From Karstenula rhodostoma CBS 690.94 (taxonomy: Eukaryota > Ascomycota > Dothideomycetes > Pleosporales > Didymosphaeriaceae): a DNA stretch of 14,387 bases. This document shows, piece after piece, positions 1 to 10,768 of this stretch. The stretch covers positions 255,152-269,538 of the forward strand of contig MU001518.1 of NCBI GenBank assembly GCA_010093485.1, in the 5' to 3' direction. The notes beneath the pieces were generated by a model. The model saw nothing but the letters and a program-made list of their open reading frames with translations. It made no database searches and was not told the DNA's origin. A program made the position numbers and the translations under genes. Numbering within the stretch: position 1 is the first letter of the stretch; each line of letters begins with the position of its first letter.

Positions 1-2
1 AT

Positions 3-68
3 TATCCTATTAACTAATACCTAGTATCCTATTAACTAATACTAATTATCCTATTAACTAATACCTAG
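3..68. repeat. 22-bp tandem repeat, three units
   Basis: Three head-to-tail 22-bp units occupy 3-24, 25-46 and 47-68. Each begins tatcctattaactaatac; units 1 and 3 end cctag and unit 2 ends taat. A partial fourth unit (tatctagg) follows. The array is cut by the window edge, so more copies may lie to the left. It is downstream of the minus-strand ruined gene that follows. No function is visible. Confidence 0.85.
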
Positions 69-107
69 TATCTAGGAACTATAATAAAGGTAGTTATAAA
101 AATTTAT

Positions 108-172
108 AACTTTCCTATAACCCCCCTTAGCACGATCTTTTATATATATCTAAACTTTCCTATTAACCCCTA
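108..172 (+). repeat. Two copies of the dispersed AAACTTTCCTATAAACCCCC motif
   Basis: Copies at 108-127 (aactttcctataacccccct) and about 152-172 (aaactttcctattaacccct) match a motif that recurs on the same strand at about 7208, 7901, 9561, 10447, 11607 and 13961, and in weaker form in each 70-bp repeat at 7381-7661. Several of the others lie in inferred introns. Here no splice sites or coding exon can be seen on the plus strand, so these two are listed only as motif copies. Confidence 0.55.
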
Positions 173-1680
173 TTATAAAGTATATCCTTCTATATACTAA
201 TATTACTAAAACTTTCCTCTTTAATAGTATAATATACTAGCTATAGACCTCTTACTAAGTTATATCTTACTAAGTCACTATCTAATAGTTCCTTTAGTAA
301 TAATTTTTTAGAAGGTAGTCTATCTATTATATAGGTAATATATATATCCTTAATTACTATAAAACCCTTAAATACCTCTTTATTATACTTTATAACTATA
401 TCTATCTAGAAGCTAAACTATACTATAGTTATACCTCTTTTAATATATATATTTAAGATAGTATTCTAAGGTAAGATTATAAATATTTTAATCCTAAACT
501 TTACCCTTAGTATATACTACCTCTTTTCTACCTCTAGCTATTTTCTAAACTCTTTCTATATAGATAGGTCTATATACTCTATAGCTTCTTCCCCTTCTAC
601 TATATAATATAAAACTCTAAATAAGTATTCCTTTACTATAGTTATATAGTCTCTTCCTTACCTACTAGATAGTACTTTTTACTTCTATACTATTATTTCC
701 ACTATTTTAAATTCTATTTAAATTACTACCTATATCTATCACTATCTTATCTCCCTAATAATCCTAATAGCCTGGCCCTACTTTACTATTATATATAGTA
801 ATATAAATCTTACTATATCCCCCCCTATAAGGCTAGACTTTATATATATATCTTTTAAATACTATAATAGTACTAATTAGTTTTATCTTTAATTTATATT
901 GCTTCCTCTATTTTTTCTAGATAATATACCTTCTCCTACTATAAGTTTACTTACTTTATTTCTTATATTAGTAAAGAACCTCTTTCCCTCCTTATACTAT
1001 ATTCTCTATACCTATAGTATTATTTTCTAATCCTATAAATAGTCTACTATTCTAACTACTATAGCCCTACTAATTATACTACCTATTATATCTATACCTA
1101 CTCCTAGTAAACCCTAGGTAAACTTCCTATACCTCTACTCCTCTTTACTTATTATAATATTTTTAGCTATTATAATAGATAAGTCTTATATACTTACTAC
1201 CTCTTATACTATTACCTTTTCTAACTTCTATTTTAGTCTCTTATTTACCTCTCTTATACTAGCTTTCTTTAGCTACTCCTTCCTTCTCTTTTTTATACCT
1301 TAGTCCTCCTCTTTATTATTCTATCTCTTAGTATACCTCTTCTTAATACTAACCCTACTAATACTTTTATATACTTCCCTAATATTAGCCTCTTTATCCT
1401 CTACTATCTAACTCTTATACTCTTATATAATAAACTAGATAATATTCTTTTTTAAAGTATATTAATATACCTATTATACTATATCCTCTAGTGTAGGTAC
1501 TATAAAGATATTACTAGTAGAGCTATTCTTATTATATACTTCCCTATATATAGGACCCCTAGAATATATGGCTTTATATATATACTATAGTATATCTAGT
1601 AAATTACTCTTAATTAGTTCCTTTTTTTTATAAATACCTAATAGTATATATATTATTATTACTAGTATATTTATTATCTA
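127..1680 (-). pseudogene. RIP-ruined gene of about 500 codons, product not recognised
   Basis: On the minus strand one frame (codons whose highest coordinate is divisible by 3) reads as protein from about 1680 down to about 127-165 without a frameshift. It is interrupted almost only by TAA/TAG, as expected when Gln and Trp codons are hit by RIP; a rare TGA sits near 740. The readable text is rich in Lys, Glu, Arg, Ile and Val. Strongly charged stretches, for example KKRRKE and KRLKQKLEKV (about 1210-1300), could be a coiled coil or a nuclear signal. Another clear stretch, KEYLFRVLYYIVEGEEAIEY, is near 570-635. I recognise no family. It is transcribed away from the RecQ-like gene across a short divergent region. 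The start (ATG turned to ATA) and the true stop cannot be fixed; several ATA codons lie at 1600-1720. Confidence 0.6.
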
Positions 1681-1689
1681 ATACTAGTA

Positions 1690-1869
1690 GCTATATTATC
1701 CTTATTATATACTAATATATAATATTTTTCTAGTCTAGCTTAGTAGCTATCTAATTTTAGCCTAGACTATAGCTAAAATTAAATAGTACTATATATTCCC
1801 TCCACCTTAGTAGCCTACTAATTTTAACCTAAATTAGGGCTAAAATCGAGGCTACCTCCTCTATTTACT
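1690..1869. promoter_or_regulatory. Divergent intergenic region with two palindromes
   Basis: This stretch separates two genes read in opposite directions, so it probably held both promoters. It carries two related inverted repeats. The first has 9-bp arms aattttagc (1753-1761) and gctaaaatt (1772-1780). The second is nested: outer arms gtagcct (1810-1816) and aggctac (1849-1855), inner arms attttaacct (1821-1830) and gggctaaaat (1837-1846), the mismatches being RIP-type changes. Both copies share the order tagtagc, ctaatttta, cctag/cctaa, gctaaaat. Symmetric sites in a shared promoter suggest a dimeric regulator, but this is inference; they could also be remains of a short inverted-repeat element. 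Confidence 0.5.
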
Positions 1870-4800
1870 ATAGCCTAAGTAATATTTATCTATTTTAATA
1901 AAGCTTATAACTTTATATTCTATATATTATATCGCTATACTCTTCTTTCTAGTAAGGTATTCTTTTACTTTAGTAGAGAGCACTATAATACTACTATACC
2001 TAAATAAAGATATAAAATCTAAGAGTTAGTTAATAACCTATTTAATAACTATCCTCTTCTATAGAACTATAAGGACTTTATTATCCCTACTAAGGCTAAA
2101 ATACCCTATTCTAGTCTACTAGTATATAGTAATAGCTATTACTATAATATATATAGCTTAATTATTACTAAAGCTACTATAAAGTATAATATATTTACCT
2201 ACCTATATAATAGTTATATAATCTATAGCTATTTCTATAATAGTATAACTAAGTACTATCTCTAGTACTCTAACTATATTAAAATAATTATAAGCCAATA
2301 GTTCTTTTCTTCTATCCTACCCCTATTTACCTACCTTAGTATAACCTACCGATTTAAGGTACCTTCTACTAGTATTATAGGAACCCTACCTAAGCTATAT
2401 AGTACCCCTATATCCCTAATTAATTTATATTCTAATTCTTATCGCTTTTAATTTATATTATCCCTAGCTAAGCCTATTACTTCTACTATATAACTAAATT
2501 ATAGTATAGCCTCTTCCCTAAAGTCCTAGCTATAATATACTTTAGTATAGATATAGCGTATATAGGAATAATAGCTATAATCTATATCTAGTATACCTTC
2601 TATATCTATAAATCTATAGATAGTATATACTAGATTCTTAGAGGTCTTTACTAGTATTACTATATAGTAAGCGTGCCTAGCGTTTATTACTATACCTAAA
2701 GCCGAACTTAAATCTAAGCTCTTCTACCTATATACTACTATAAAGAGTATAGCTTATATATAGTAAAATATAGTAATAAAAACCTCCCGCTTTATATAAA
2801 TCTAAGTAATATAGGAGTATAAATATAATATTCCTATAGTCTCTATTAAATTTTACTAAAACTCTACTCTTTACTATACTAACCCTCTCTAAAAGATTTT
2901 CCTCTTCTTTTTTTATACTTTATCTCTTAGGGCTATATAACCTAAGACCCTTTATCTATAAAAATATTAGTAACTAGTTTAAAAGTAGATTATAACCTAT
3001 CTAGATATAATAGAAGTTCCCCCTACTATTAAAAAATACTATAATTATATATATTTAAACCTATTTAAAGGATATTATTATACTTTCTAGCTCTCCTTAC
3101 TAGAATAAACTAGCTAGTCTACTTAGTTTAAACTTATCCTTATTACCCTAGTAGCCTTCCTTAGTCTCTCCCCCTAAGGTAATAAATTTTAAGAGGCTTA
3201 TAACTTTACTACTAATATATTAGCCCTTAAAAAGATATATAGGTTTACTAGTCTATAGTATCTCTAAGATATACTTCTCTATATAGTATTTATAAAGACT
3301 CTAGATTATTTTAATTTTAATTTACTAGTTTTCTAAGAGAAGGCTAGCTTTTTTATTACTAAGCTAGATAACTATAAGATAGAGGATTAGAATAGAAAGC
3401 TATATAATATATTTAAAATATAAATATATAACTACCTTACTATAAAGTATTCTATCTCTATAAATTAGTTTATTAATATAGTACACTTCCTTAGTACCTT
3501 TTAGTATAGGGAGAACTTAGACGCCTTTATCTACTAGAATAGAGATAGTATAACTATTTATAAAATTAGAATAGACCTTATTTTATTCTCTTCTATAGTA
3601 AGTAACCTATTTAAGGAGATATCTATCCTCCTCTACTAGCTAGTATTTATATAGATACAGGCAGGGCTACCCTCTATCCTATAGAATACGCTAAGAAAAA
3701 ATTTAAAAAATATAACCCCTAGCTTTAGTATCTTTAATATAGATAATCTATAACTTAAGTATAGTACTAGTTTTATTATCTAATAGCTTTTATAGTTATT
3801 TAATATAAAGGGCTCTAAAGGTTATCTACTTACTAGTATTAAAGACTATACCTAGGTATAGTAATACTATAACCTTATCTAAGAATTCCTTAGTATACTT
3901 TTAGATCTTATATACTTTATAAGCGGCTAGTCTGGCTATAGTACTAAGGTATTAAGCTTATAACTTAAGAATAATTATATAACTAGTATCTAGAATATAT
4001 TCCTCTATAATAGTCTTATTACTATTATTCCTTAATACTATAAGGGCTATAATAGAGATAAGTTTATAAAGACTATTTACTACTTTCTTCCTTATAAAGT
4101 AGGTAGCCTTTTAGTCTAGTATATCTAGCTTATTTATCCTTTCTACCTTACTATATAGGGATAAATTAATAAGGAGATATATAACTATTACTATAATTAA
4201 GTCTAGAGCTATCTACTTTAGCTAAACCTACTTAGTAAGTAATAGACTACCTCTTAGGCTCTTAGTTATATTATAAGGCGGGTAATACTTTATTAGATAG
4301 GAAAAGAGATTAATATTAGTATAATATACTATCTCCTTATTACCTTTAGTAGAAAGCTTTCTACTACTAATTGCCTACTACAGGAACTATTAAAGGAGGA
4401 GGTTAATAAAATAATAAATAAAGTAGAGATAAAAGCCTATAAGATATAAGCTAGCTATTTACTAGAAATAGCCTATATAGTCTATACTCTAGATATCTTA
4501 AGGATTTTTACTTATAAATTTAATAATTTAGAGATACATTTCAAGATATCTACTAAGTAGTATAAGGCCCTAGGGTTCCTCCTAACCTAAGAGAAAGAGG
4601 CCCTCTAGGAAACTAAAAAAGCTATCTATTCTAATTATCTAGGTATTAATATAGTATAACTGTTATAAGAGAATCTTAAAAAGTTAGCCTAGTTTAGAGG
4701 ATAATAAAAGTAAGCTCTCTATATAATCTTAATAGGGGAGAGTATAGTTATCTATATTATAGATACTAGGTCTAGTAAAAGTCTTCTTTTCCTCCTTCCT

Positions 4801-5844
4801 ACCTACTTTCTAGACTATAGTTAGACTATTATTATTATTCTACTAGTAGTATTCTACTCTAACCTTCTTTATTATTATTCTAAATTATAGATTAGAGCCA
4901 CTATATAGTAGTAAGGAGTATATAATAAGTAAATATCTATTATTCTAGTAACCCCTAAAAGTATTTTAAAGGATTCCTTCTAGGCCTATATTACTAGGTA
5001 GAAAGTATTAGGAGTATTAAAGAGGATTATAATAGATAAGTTCTACTATATTATCCTTTTAAATATAGCCTATTACTCTTACTTTTATAATCTCTATATA
5101 CTTACTAAATACTATATCCCTCTTATACTCCTCTCTATAACCCTATTACCTACTAAATAGAGTTAAGCCTTTTAACTTCTTAAACTTCCTACTAATATTA
5201 TAACCTTTAGGGAGTCTATTATTTAGCCTAAAATCTAGTATAAGGTCTATACCTTATATATAATAAATATAGACCCTATAATAGTTATAGTAAAATATAT
5301 TAAAGAGGTTCTTTAATTATATAAAAAGGTCCTTATTTATATTAACCTTACTATAACTATAAATATACTAGCTTTATAGCTTAACTATCCTAAGTACTAT
5401 AGAAAGATAAAGGAGGAAGAATAATTTATAAGTCTAGTATAATTCTAGGCCTTAAAGATAGATATTATAGTAGTTATAAGTACCCTTATAGAAGGCCTAA
5501 ACGTACTAGATATATATATAATACTATATTTTATACTACTAGTAAACTTCTATAGCCTTATTTAGGTAGGTAAATAAATTAGTTAGAATAGTAAACCTAG
5601 CCTTACTAGACTAGTACTGGTAGATACTATCCCTAATATATATTTTAATAAGGCCAGTAATATAGTAAAGATACCTATTCTTATTTATATATAACTCTAG
5701 TCTCTAAATAAAGTCTACTATTATATTATTATTAATAGCTTCCTAAATAGTAATACTTTAAGGATAATATATACCCCTTCTAAGTAACCTTATAATATTT
5801 ATATACTAAGATTCTACCCTCCTATATAAACCGGCTCTATTTAG
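1870..5844 (+). pseudogene. RIP-ruined telomere-linked RecQ-type helicase (TLH-like)
   Basis: One frame (codon starts 1 mod 3) reads as protein for about 1,325 codons with RIP-type TAA/TAG stops and no indel. The N-terminus (about 1885-2230) has spaced His/Cys-derived positions like DUF3505 of fungal telomere-linked helicases: ILYRYTLLSSKVFFYFSREH, then PYSSLLVYSNSYYYNIYS with Tyr replacing Cys. A central block at 3921-4150 (QNIFLYN, QYYKGYN, YYFLPYKVGSLLVQY) matches the conserved region before the helicase in that family. Helicase motifs: motif 0 FRGQQKQA near 4693; Walker A DTRSSKS at 4762-4782 (DTGSGKS before RIP); Ia near 4825; motif II DKFY at 5035-5046 (from a DExH box); III LLSITLLPT near 5130; V ISTLIEGLNVLD near 5470. 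Motif VI near 5555 is poorly conserved. The start is taken as ATA 1870, a mutated ATG. It reads toward the telomere. In its present state it cannot make protein. Confidence 0.8.
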
Positions 5845-5910
5845 GTACTATAAACTCCCTAGCCAAAGAGATAGCTATTAGTAGCGCTAATACTAATACT
5901 AATATACTAG
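5845..5910 (+). other. Possible intron or frame change at the end of the RecQ-like gene
   Basis: Helicase coding is in codon phase 1 up to here, whereas text after about 5910 reads better in phase 0. A GT at 5845 and a TAG ending at 5910, preceded by several ctaat branch-like sites, would give a 66-bp intron. The 16-mer tataaactccctagcc at about 5849 is also inside the inferred intron at 9553-9618. A 66-bp intron alone does not explain the phase change, so the exact boundaries are unresolved. Confidence 0.3.
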
Positions 5911-6950
5911 GGCCTATTACCCTTATATACTCTAATACCCTATAGCTATACTTATAGGGATATAATAATACCTATAAAATAACCCTTTTTCTAAAATAAG
6001 TTTATACCTATATAGCCCTAGTATACTACCCTAATTTATAAATAGCGAGCTCCCTATTATATATACCTTTTACCTCTACTAAATAAAAAAGAGAACTTAA
6101 CTTCTTTATATAGAATACTAATAATACTAGTAAGCTATATACTAAGTTATTTTATAATAAATTACCTACTTATATAGCCTACTAGAGGCTGTACTATATT
6201 ACCTACTTTATTAAAGAAGACCTATTCGAATATAGATAGAATTAGTATACTAGTACTAATAGTAGTTAAGCTAAATATATTAGGGATACTATTATAACCT
6301 ATTAGTATACCATAGATAATAAATAAGTAAAGGGTAACTACTAGTTCTATCTAATACCTGCTAACTACTACCTAGAGTAAATATTTCTAGGAATAAGTAA
6401 AGTAAGGACTACCCTAGCCTAATAAGGTCTCTATATTAATAAATATATAATTTATAATACTTAGACTATCCTTTAGGATAAATATAAAGCTACGCGCTCT
6501 AAATAGATTAATAAAATTAAAGAAATAGAGAGAGATAGATAGAATATAAACTTACTATATAACTTTAAAATATACTTTATAAAGGTAGTTAATTTTAGAG
6601 ATAACTATAAAGCGGGGAGAATTATTTTAGGACTAAACTAGATTATAAAAATATACCTTATATTAGGATAATATAACTAATTACTTCTACTATATACCTA
6701 AGATAGGAACTAGAATATAGGAGGACTAGGTATATAGTAGGAAGAATAGTAATATTATATATCTATACCTTACTAAGCTAATAACTAGGTAATATATAAG
6801 GGACACTTCTATAGGGGGATATAGATAAGTTAATACCCTATTTAATCCTAGGTAAAGTATAATTATCTCTTACTTAGGTCTCTTATTTAGGTAACGCGCT
6901 AGTTATATAATATAGGCTTAATATAGGTAAGTAAATAGAGCGCTTAAATA
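5911..6950 (+). pseudogene. Probable continuation of the RecQ-like gene or a separate ruined gene
   Basis: Codon phase 0 is readable from about 5910 to about 6950, interrupted by RIP-type TAA/TAG only. Clear stretches include VKGNYQFYLIPANYYLEQ (about 6326-6380, stops read as Gln) and NLLYNFKIYFIKVVNF (about 6550-6600). After about 6660 the text has many more stops and is less convincing. It follows the helicase motifs on the same strand, so a C-terminal extension after an intron is the simplest reading. The Cys-rich segment often found after RecQ helicase cores is not recognisable, although Cys codons would mostly have turned to Tyr. I cannot assign a family. Confidence 0.45.
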
Positions 6951-6960
6951 AAATATATAC

Positions 6961-7380
6961 TACTTAAACTCTCTATCCTTTCTACTCCCTACTCTTACCT
7001 ACTCTATTTTTTAATATCCTCTTATTACCTCTATTATAGCTTCTATTTCTATTACCCTTAGCCACTATAATATCTCTAGTATTATAAGTATAGTAACTAG
7101 CTAGATTTAGCTAGAAGAGATACTAGATATACTAAACTTTTCTAAGAACCCCTAAATAATATAGCCCTAGCCAATAGGCTACCTTTAACTAAATAAGTAA
7201 TAAGCCAGAAACTTTCCTATAAATCTCTATAGTAACTACTAACTTAGTATAGATTAGAACCTATTATAATAGGAATTAGTTTACTAATATTATTTAGTAT
7301 ATAATCTCCCTTTCTCTTTATTATCTCTCCTTTTCTACCTATAAAACTATACTAGTTTAATATACTTACTATATTTACTA
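6961..7380 (+). pseudogene. Possible exons of an unidentified ruined gene
   Basis: Phase 1 is readable from 6961 to 7196 with few stops (for example SHYNISSIISIVTSQIQLEE near 7060-7120) and ends at a candidate 5' splice site, GTAATA at 7197. A TACTAAC branch box (7237-7243) and TTAG (7244-7247) follow, and removing 7197-7247 (51 bp) keeps the phase. The text then runs on, with more stops, into the 70-bp repeats. It could be a small gene, a 5' exon of the SNF2-like gene, or the end of the RecQ-like gene. No family is recognised. Confidence 0.35.
7197..7247 (+). other. Inferred 51-bp intron carrying the dispersed motif
   Basis: GT at 7197, the motif gaaactttcctataaatc at about 7208-7225, a TACTAAC branch box at 7237-7243 and AG at 7246-7247. 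The length is a multiple of three and the phase is the same on both sides. It shares the motif and layout with the introns inferred in the SNF2-like gene. Confidence 0.45.
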
Positions 7381-7661
7381 CTACTATACTCCTATACTAG
7401 TATAGGGGGGAATATTAAAAAGTTTTCTATATACCCCTATATACCTATAACTACTATACTTTTATACTAGTTTAAGGGGGAATATTAAAAAGTTTCTTAT
7501 ATACTTCTATATACCTATAACTACTATACTTTTATACTAGTCTAAGGGGGGATATTAAAAAGTTTCCTATATACCCCTATATACCTATAACTACTATACT
7601 CTTATACTAGTCTAAGGAGAGATATTAAAAAGTTTCCTATATACCCCCTATATATCTATAA
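7381..7661. repeat. Four 70-bp tandem repeats with a purine tract
   Basis: Units lie at 7381-7450, 7451-7520, 7521-7590 and 7591 to about 7661. Each reads ctactatact..tatactag, then a purine run (for example taggggggaa), tattaaaaagt, then ttcctatatacccctat. They differ mainly by C/T and G/A transitions, as expected from RIP after the array formed. The second half is a weak version of the dispersed AAACTTTCCTATAAACCCCC motif. The purine run followed by tattaaaa resembles a polypurine tract next to an LTR 5' end (TGTTAAAA before RIP), but no LTR pair is seen. The array lies immediately upstream of the SNF2-like frame. Confidence 0.9.
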
Positions 7662-7872
7662 TATATTATCTAATATAGATATCTCCTCTCCTAGTATTCT
7701 AGATTTAGAGAAATATATTAATAAATTTAGTTTCCTAAACTAGTATAACCTAAACCCTAACCAGCCACCCTTACCTTAACTAGACTTAAATAAAGCCGGC
7801 CTTACTATACCTAATCTAGCCATAAAGTAGAAGTATACTAGATTACTAAGCCTATATACTCCTACTTCTATA

Positions 7873-7939
7873 GTATAAGTTAAATATATAAATACTTTCT
7901 AAAACTTTCCTAACTACCCCCCTAATAACTAACTACTAG
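7873..7939 (+). other. Motif copy with intron-like layout inside the SNF2-like frame
   Basis: GTATAAGT at 7873, the motif aaaactttcctaactacccc at 7901-7920, ctaac sites at about 7927-7933 and TAG ending at 7939 mimic the other introns. However, its 67-bp length would shift phase, whereas phase 1 reads best on both sides. It may be an intron with a different upstream phase or an exonic motif copy. Confidence 0.3.
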
Positions 7940-9552
7940 ATAATATACCTATTACTTTCTCTAAAAATAAAGTATCTAATAATAATAATAATAGAGATAT
8001 AGAGAATATAGTAGCTAATAAAATAAAAGTAATCTTAGTCTATATAAATAGAACCCTATATATATTAAACTTAGTATCTTTTTTAAGGTAGATTACTAGT
8101 CCTAGAGATTTTACTAATAAGATACTTACTATATCTTCTAATACCTTTATTTAAATATATATTATAAACCCACTTATTACTTTAGCCTATAAAGAAATTA
8201 TATAGTATATTAAACTTAGTAAGTAGTTACTAAGCCTAGATAGAGTAGTTAAAGAGGGTATTTTAAAAATAGATAAGGTTTTATTACTTACTACTCTATT
8301 TAAAGTATAGTAGTTCTAGAGTCTAGTATTCTATTAGGCCCACTTTATAAAGAAGATAGAGTATATTCTTATCTAACCTATATAATTATTCTTTAACTAA
8401 GTAAAGATTAAGGGAGAAGATATAACCCTTATATACTTATAAATTAGTTATAAGATTATCCTATAGCTAAACTAACCCCTTAATAAAGTATACGCCCTAA
8501 AGAATCTAGTAGTATTAATTTAAAAGGGATATATAAAAGCCCTTACTATATAAATATAGTCTAGTACTATTAGGGTATAGAATAGGAAGATAAATATATA
8601 AACTACCTAAAAAGTAGCCAATAATATTAGCTCTTAAGGTATACCTTCTTACCTGGCTATAAAATAGTTAAAGGTTAGTAATCTAATCTCTAAGCTAGAG
8701 GAGAATATACTTATATATAATAATACTACCCCTAGTATAGTAGAGCTATAATATATCTAAGGGATATTAAATAAGAAAGTCTTTATATCTTTTCTAGCTA
8801 ATATTAAAAAATAGGATACTTATACTTTATAGAACCTAGCTACTAAGGTCTAGCTAGAGAAGTCTATATATTTATACCTAATAATAGTTTATATAATAAA
8901 TATAGATATTATAAAGTACTAGTTATATAGAGCCTTTATTAATATACTCTAGAAGTATATAAAATATTATCTATATAATATTAAGACTATTATAAATTCT
9001 AATTATACTAAGAATCTAATTATCCACACGGCTAATAATCTTTATTAGAAGTACTTAAAAATTACTCTACTAACTTTCTAGCCTATAGTAGAGGATAGTA
9101 TATTAATATCCTATATACTAGAAGTGGTTACTAAAGAGGAAGTAGAAATAGTTTATAGGGATACTAAGAATACTATAGTAGAGAATAACTATAATATACT
9201 ATAAAGAAGTAAATAGAATAAAATAGCTAATATAATATCTCTTTCTACTAAGTAAGCTAATAACTATAGTATAGAAATTTTTAAGATAGGTAGTAATAAT
9301 AGTATATTCGCCCTAATATATCTTAAAGAGGCCTATACCTTTATATATATTACTAATATAAGGTATAAGTTAATACTATATATAATACTCTCTCTTAAAT
9401 AGTAGTAGGTAGTTACTATAAAATAGGTAGCTAATATACTAGCTAGTATTAATAAAGTAGTACCTATTAAAGATAGGATTATTACTAATATAATTAGATT
9501 AGGTAAAACTATCTAAGTAGGGGCGATTATACTTAAGGTATATTCCTAGTAG

Positions 9553-9618
9553 GTTTATAGAAAATTTTCCTATAAACTCCCTAGCCATACTCTATTCTAC
9601 CCTACTAACTTATTATAG
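9553..9618 (+). other. Inferred 66-bp intron in the SNF2-like gene
   Basis: GTTTAT at 9553 (GTTTGT before RIP), the motif aaaattttcctataaactcc at 9561-9580, TACTAAC at 9603-9609 and AG ending at 9618. The 66-bp length keeps phase 1. It falls just after helicase motif I. A GTAGGT at 9549 is an alternative donor but would shift the frame. Confidence 0.5.
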
Positions 9619-10421
9619 GTTATACTAGATTATAAATACTACCTTAACCTAAAGCTTACTAATATCTATAAAAAGTAACCTACCTAGCCTACTATAAACT
9701 TAAATTATAAGTGGCCTAGAAATAAATTCAGGCCCTTTCTTTATTTTACCTTAGCTAAACTTTACTATTAGATAATAACTAAGCTTATATAAATATTAAT
9801 TCGCTTTACTATCTTTATAATCTCCCCTAATAAATTATTAGCTATATCTAGTTTTAAAATAGTTACTAGTTTCCCTAATACTAATTTAAGTATTTAAAAC
9901 TATAAGGATTTTTATAACTAGTATACTATCTTTATAGCCTCCTATAATTATATAGTTAAGTTTACTGGCCCCTATACTTTCTAGTTCTATATTAAGGAGA
10001 ATATTAAATTATTTACTAAGAAAAATAGCTTTAAGCTAGATAAGTTTAACTTCTAGAACTATAAGATATAGCCTAATTCCCTACTAACTAAACCCCTAAG
10101 TAAGTATATTTATACTTTTAATTATAAGTTTAGACTAGTATTTTATAATAAGGTATAAAACTTTCTATAGAATTAGAGCTCTATATAGAGGACTATCTTA
10201 TAGTTATACCTATATAGATTATTTCTATTATTAGGCTATCCTATATCTAGGGGTATAGAAGATATTAAAAACTACTTAAAACTACTAAAGGACCTAAACC
10301 TTTTTAACAAGTTTACTAAGCGGGAGGATAAATACTATAAGAAGTTAGCTAAAACCAGCTATATTATAGGGTTCTACCTAGGTTATAATAACCCCTACCT
10401 ACTTAATAAGGAGGATCCTAA

Positions 10422-10503
10422 GTAAGTTCCCCTATAGAGAGGTTAGAAAACTTTCCTATATTTCCCCCTAATATATACTAATAATATATAGCGCGCGCTT
10501 TAG
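10422..10503 (+). other. Inferred 82-bp intron in the SNF2-like gene
   Basis: Consensus donor GTAAGT at 10422-10427, the motif aaaactttcctatatttccc from about 10447, ctaat branch-like sites, and acceptor TTTAG ending at 10503. Its 82-bp length predicts a shift from codon phase 1 to phase 2, which is what the flanking coding text shows. A gcgcgcgc run (10491-10498) sits just before the acceptor and kept all its CpGs. Confidence 0.65.
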
Positions 10504-10746
10504 GTTTCTATATAGTAACTAGGTAGAGTTTATAATAAATACCCTAAGCCCTATTTATAATAAATAGATTACTTAAGGTAAGCTTATATAACTAACTATA
10601 GTATATTTTATACTTAAATATAACTTTAATAGTACTATTATCCCTAGATTTAAAAATACTATTAGCTAGTCTATTCTATTAAAATACTATTATACTATTA
10701 AGTAAATATTTATACTATTAAATAAGTATACCTATAATAACTAGTT

Positions 10747-10768
10747 TATACACTAGTCCAAGTGTATA
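10747..10768. repeat. Perfect 8-bp inverted repeat with surviving CpA sites
   Basis: Arms tatacact (10747-10754) and agtgtata (10761-10768) are perfect reverse complements around a 6-nt loop, agtcca. It lies in exon text of the SNF2-like gene. It holds three of the few CpA/TpG dinucleotides left in this part of the window. Confidence 0.6.

Noticed and set aside
1040..1120. LLGVGIDIIG on the minus strand, resembling RecQ motif V
   Set aside because: No Walker A, DExH or SGRAGR-like motif is found in the same frame, so calling a second helicase would rest on one short match.
7381..7661. CRISPR-like array
   Set aside because: The units are contiguous 70-bp tandem repeats without variable spacers, in a eukaryotic subtelomere.
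7749..7762. Telomere-like cctaaaccctaacc, possible interstitial telomere
   Set aside because: It is only about two imperfect units and lies inside a readable exon of the SNF2-like gene, so chance is the simpler explanation.
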